Shown in pieces: positions 45,169-46,237 of a stretch of 46,237 nucleotides of DNA. Source of the stretch: a virus. A program made the position numbers and the translations under genes. The stretch covers positions 1 to 46,237 of IMG/VR virus record IMGVR_UViG_3300008113_008697; one strand, given 5' to 3'. The notes beneath the pieces are model-generated. The model worked only from the letters and a program-made list of their open reading frames with translations, did no database searches and had not been told where the DNA came from. Within the stretch, counting starts at the first letter, position 1. The number at the start of each line of letters is the position of its first letter.

Positions 45169-46237
45169 ATGGCTGTTTACAAAATATTTCCGGAAAAAAG
45201 TGCAACTCTTTATTCATATTACCCAACTCTTAATGCAGGGTTAGATGAAATTTTAGAAGCCAGCACATATTATTCATTACAAGGTACAAATGAAGTATCT
45301 CGCCCTTTAATCAAATTCCCATCAGATCAAATTTCTGATATTATTTCTAATAAAATTAGTGGAAGTAGTTTTGATGTTTATTTAAGATTATATTTAGCTA
45401 ATGCTTCTGAAATTCCATTAAATTATACCTTATTTATACATCCAATCTCTAAAGATTGGGATATGGGTACTGGTAGATTAGGCAATTCCCCTATTACTAC
45501 AAACGGAGTAAGTTGGATTTACACACTTTCTTCAGGAAGTGGTCTTTGGGTGAATGGAGCTTTTCCATCAGGTACAACAGGTTCCTATTATGTAAGTGGC
45601 TCAGCAGGAGGTGGTTCATGGTATACTAGTTCAACTTATCAATCAACTCAATCATTTACTAATATATCTTCTAAAGATATTGAAACTAAAGTAACTAATA
45701 CTGTATTAGCTTGGAATAGTGGTTCAATAACTAACTATGGATTTATTTTAAAACATTCATCATCTCTAGAATTTACGACAGCTTCTAAATTTGAATTAAA
45801 ATATTTTTCAGGTAATACTCATACTATTTATCCTCCTGCACTTGAATTTAGATGGAATGATTCATCATATAGTACCGGATCTTTAACAGTAGTAACTTCA
45901 AGTTTATTTGCTCTTACATTAGGTAATAATAAGGGAGAATTTCAACAAGATTCATTTCAACGTTTTAGAGTAAATGTTAGAGATATTTATCCTTCTACTG
46001 CATTTAGAACTACATTAAGTTATGCTAATTCAAAAGCACTACCTTCTTCTTCATATTGGTCAATAAAAGATTTGGATACTGAAGAAATAGTCGTAGATTA
46101 TGACACATCATATACTAAAATTAGCTGTGATGCTAATGGTAATTATTTCGATGTTTATATGAATGGATTAGAACCTGAACGTTATTATAAATTACTTATT
46201 AAAACTATTGTAGCAGATAAGGAAGTAGTAATATCTG
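45169..46237 (+). CDS. DNRLRE-like tail/baseplate protein (3' truncated by window end)
   Basis: ATG 45169 opens a frame of 356 codons without a stop to the window end. MAVYKIFPEKSATLYSYYPT, LNAGLDEILEASTYYSLQGT and SRPLIKFPSDQI followed by DVYLRLYLANASE match the DNRLRE-type beta-sandwich (xxxDTTLYSxxPxxNxGxxxxL). IHPISKDWDMGTGRLGN and the Ser/Gly-rich GSAGGGSWYTSS segment follow. It lies downstream of gp6 in the tail region, so it is likely a tail-fibre or baseplate-associated adhesin. Confidence 0.75.
   Translation, partial: MAVYKIFPEKSATLYSYYPTLNAGLDEILEASTYYSLQGTNEVSRPLIKFPSDQISDIISNKISGSSFDVYLRLYLANASEIPLNYTLFIHPISKDWDMGTGRLGNSPITTNGVSWIYTLSSGSGLWVNGAFPSGTTGSYYVSGSAGGGSWYTSSTYQSTQSFTNISSKDIETKVTNTVLAWNSGSITNYGFILKHSSSLEFTTASKFELKYFSGNTHTIYPPALEFRWNDSSYSTGSLTVVTSSLFALTLGNNKGEFQQDSFQRFRVNVRDIYPSTAFRTTLSYANSKALPSSSYWSIKDLDTEEIVVDYDTSYTKISCDANGNYFDVYMNGLEPERYYKLLIKTIVADKEVVIS

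Overview
The window looks like about 46 kb of a large, AT-rich, T4-like myovirus (Caudoviricetes) infecting a Bacteroidota host. Phage origin rests on a gp55-type late sigma factor, gp25-like and gp6-like baseplate wedge proteins, a gp5-like hub or spike, a GH19 endolysin, thymidylate synthase and dozens of tightly packed small orphan genes, all on the + strand except one. Bacteroidota host signs are the lack of Shine-Dalgarno sequences, A-rich start contexts ending in GGTTATG or AAGTTATG, lipoproteins of the Bacteroidota SSC/ASC type, CsgG-like and T9SS-CTD-like folds, and a tmRNA with the Bacteroidota-style sequence before its resume codon. These are inferences from sequence reading; no database search was run.

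Layout. 1-6643: a nucleotide-sugar operon with a two-subunit thiamine-diphosphate enzyme, a ColD/E1-type PLP 3-dehydratase whose usual Schiff-base lysine is histidine, three extended SDR enzymes (one Gmd-like), an HldE-like sugar kinase and a glycosyltransferase. It is best read as making a GDP-3,6-dideoxy (possibly branched) sugar for surface or DNA decoration. 6646-9673: a ClpP-like protease and small orphans. 9675-10804: an RNA island with an aberrant tRNA-like gene with expanded arms, tRNA-Leu(UAA) and a 458-nt tmRNA with an unusually long 23-residue tag. 10888-18911: a run of predicted secreted or outer-membrane proteins, with two paralogous modular adhesin-like proteins (one with a PA14 domain), two paralogous lipoproteins, holin-like membrane proteins, a CsgG-like protein, and a Ser/Ala-rich protein whose barrel-like C-terminus is read only after a frameshift at an A9 run. 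18966-19840: a small lipoprotein and the endolysin. 19879-25272: thymidylate synthase, a metallophosphoesterase, an FkbM methyltransferase flanked by 26-bp direct repeats, and a secreted nuclease. 25328-36803: many small genes, most with their own promoter-like element. 36757-37272: one inverted T5orf172/GIY-YIG-like gene fired from a symmetric divergent promoter. 37344-46237: late sigma factor and baseplate/tail genes, the last running off the window.

The strongest unexplained signal is regulatory. About 27 intergenic sites share a bipartite motif, G(T/G)C(A/C)(A/G)A, then 12-14 nt (usually 13), then TANATTYA, placed 13-22 nt before a start codon. In at least six of them the upstream half sits in or beside the loop of a GC-rich hairpin, so that hairpin (terminator-like) and promoter form one compact element. 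The spacing recalls T4 middle promoters. A second motif, ATATTTATA without the upstream half, precedes structural genes and could be the late promoter used by the gp55-like factor.
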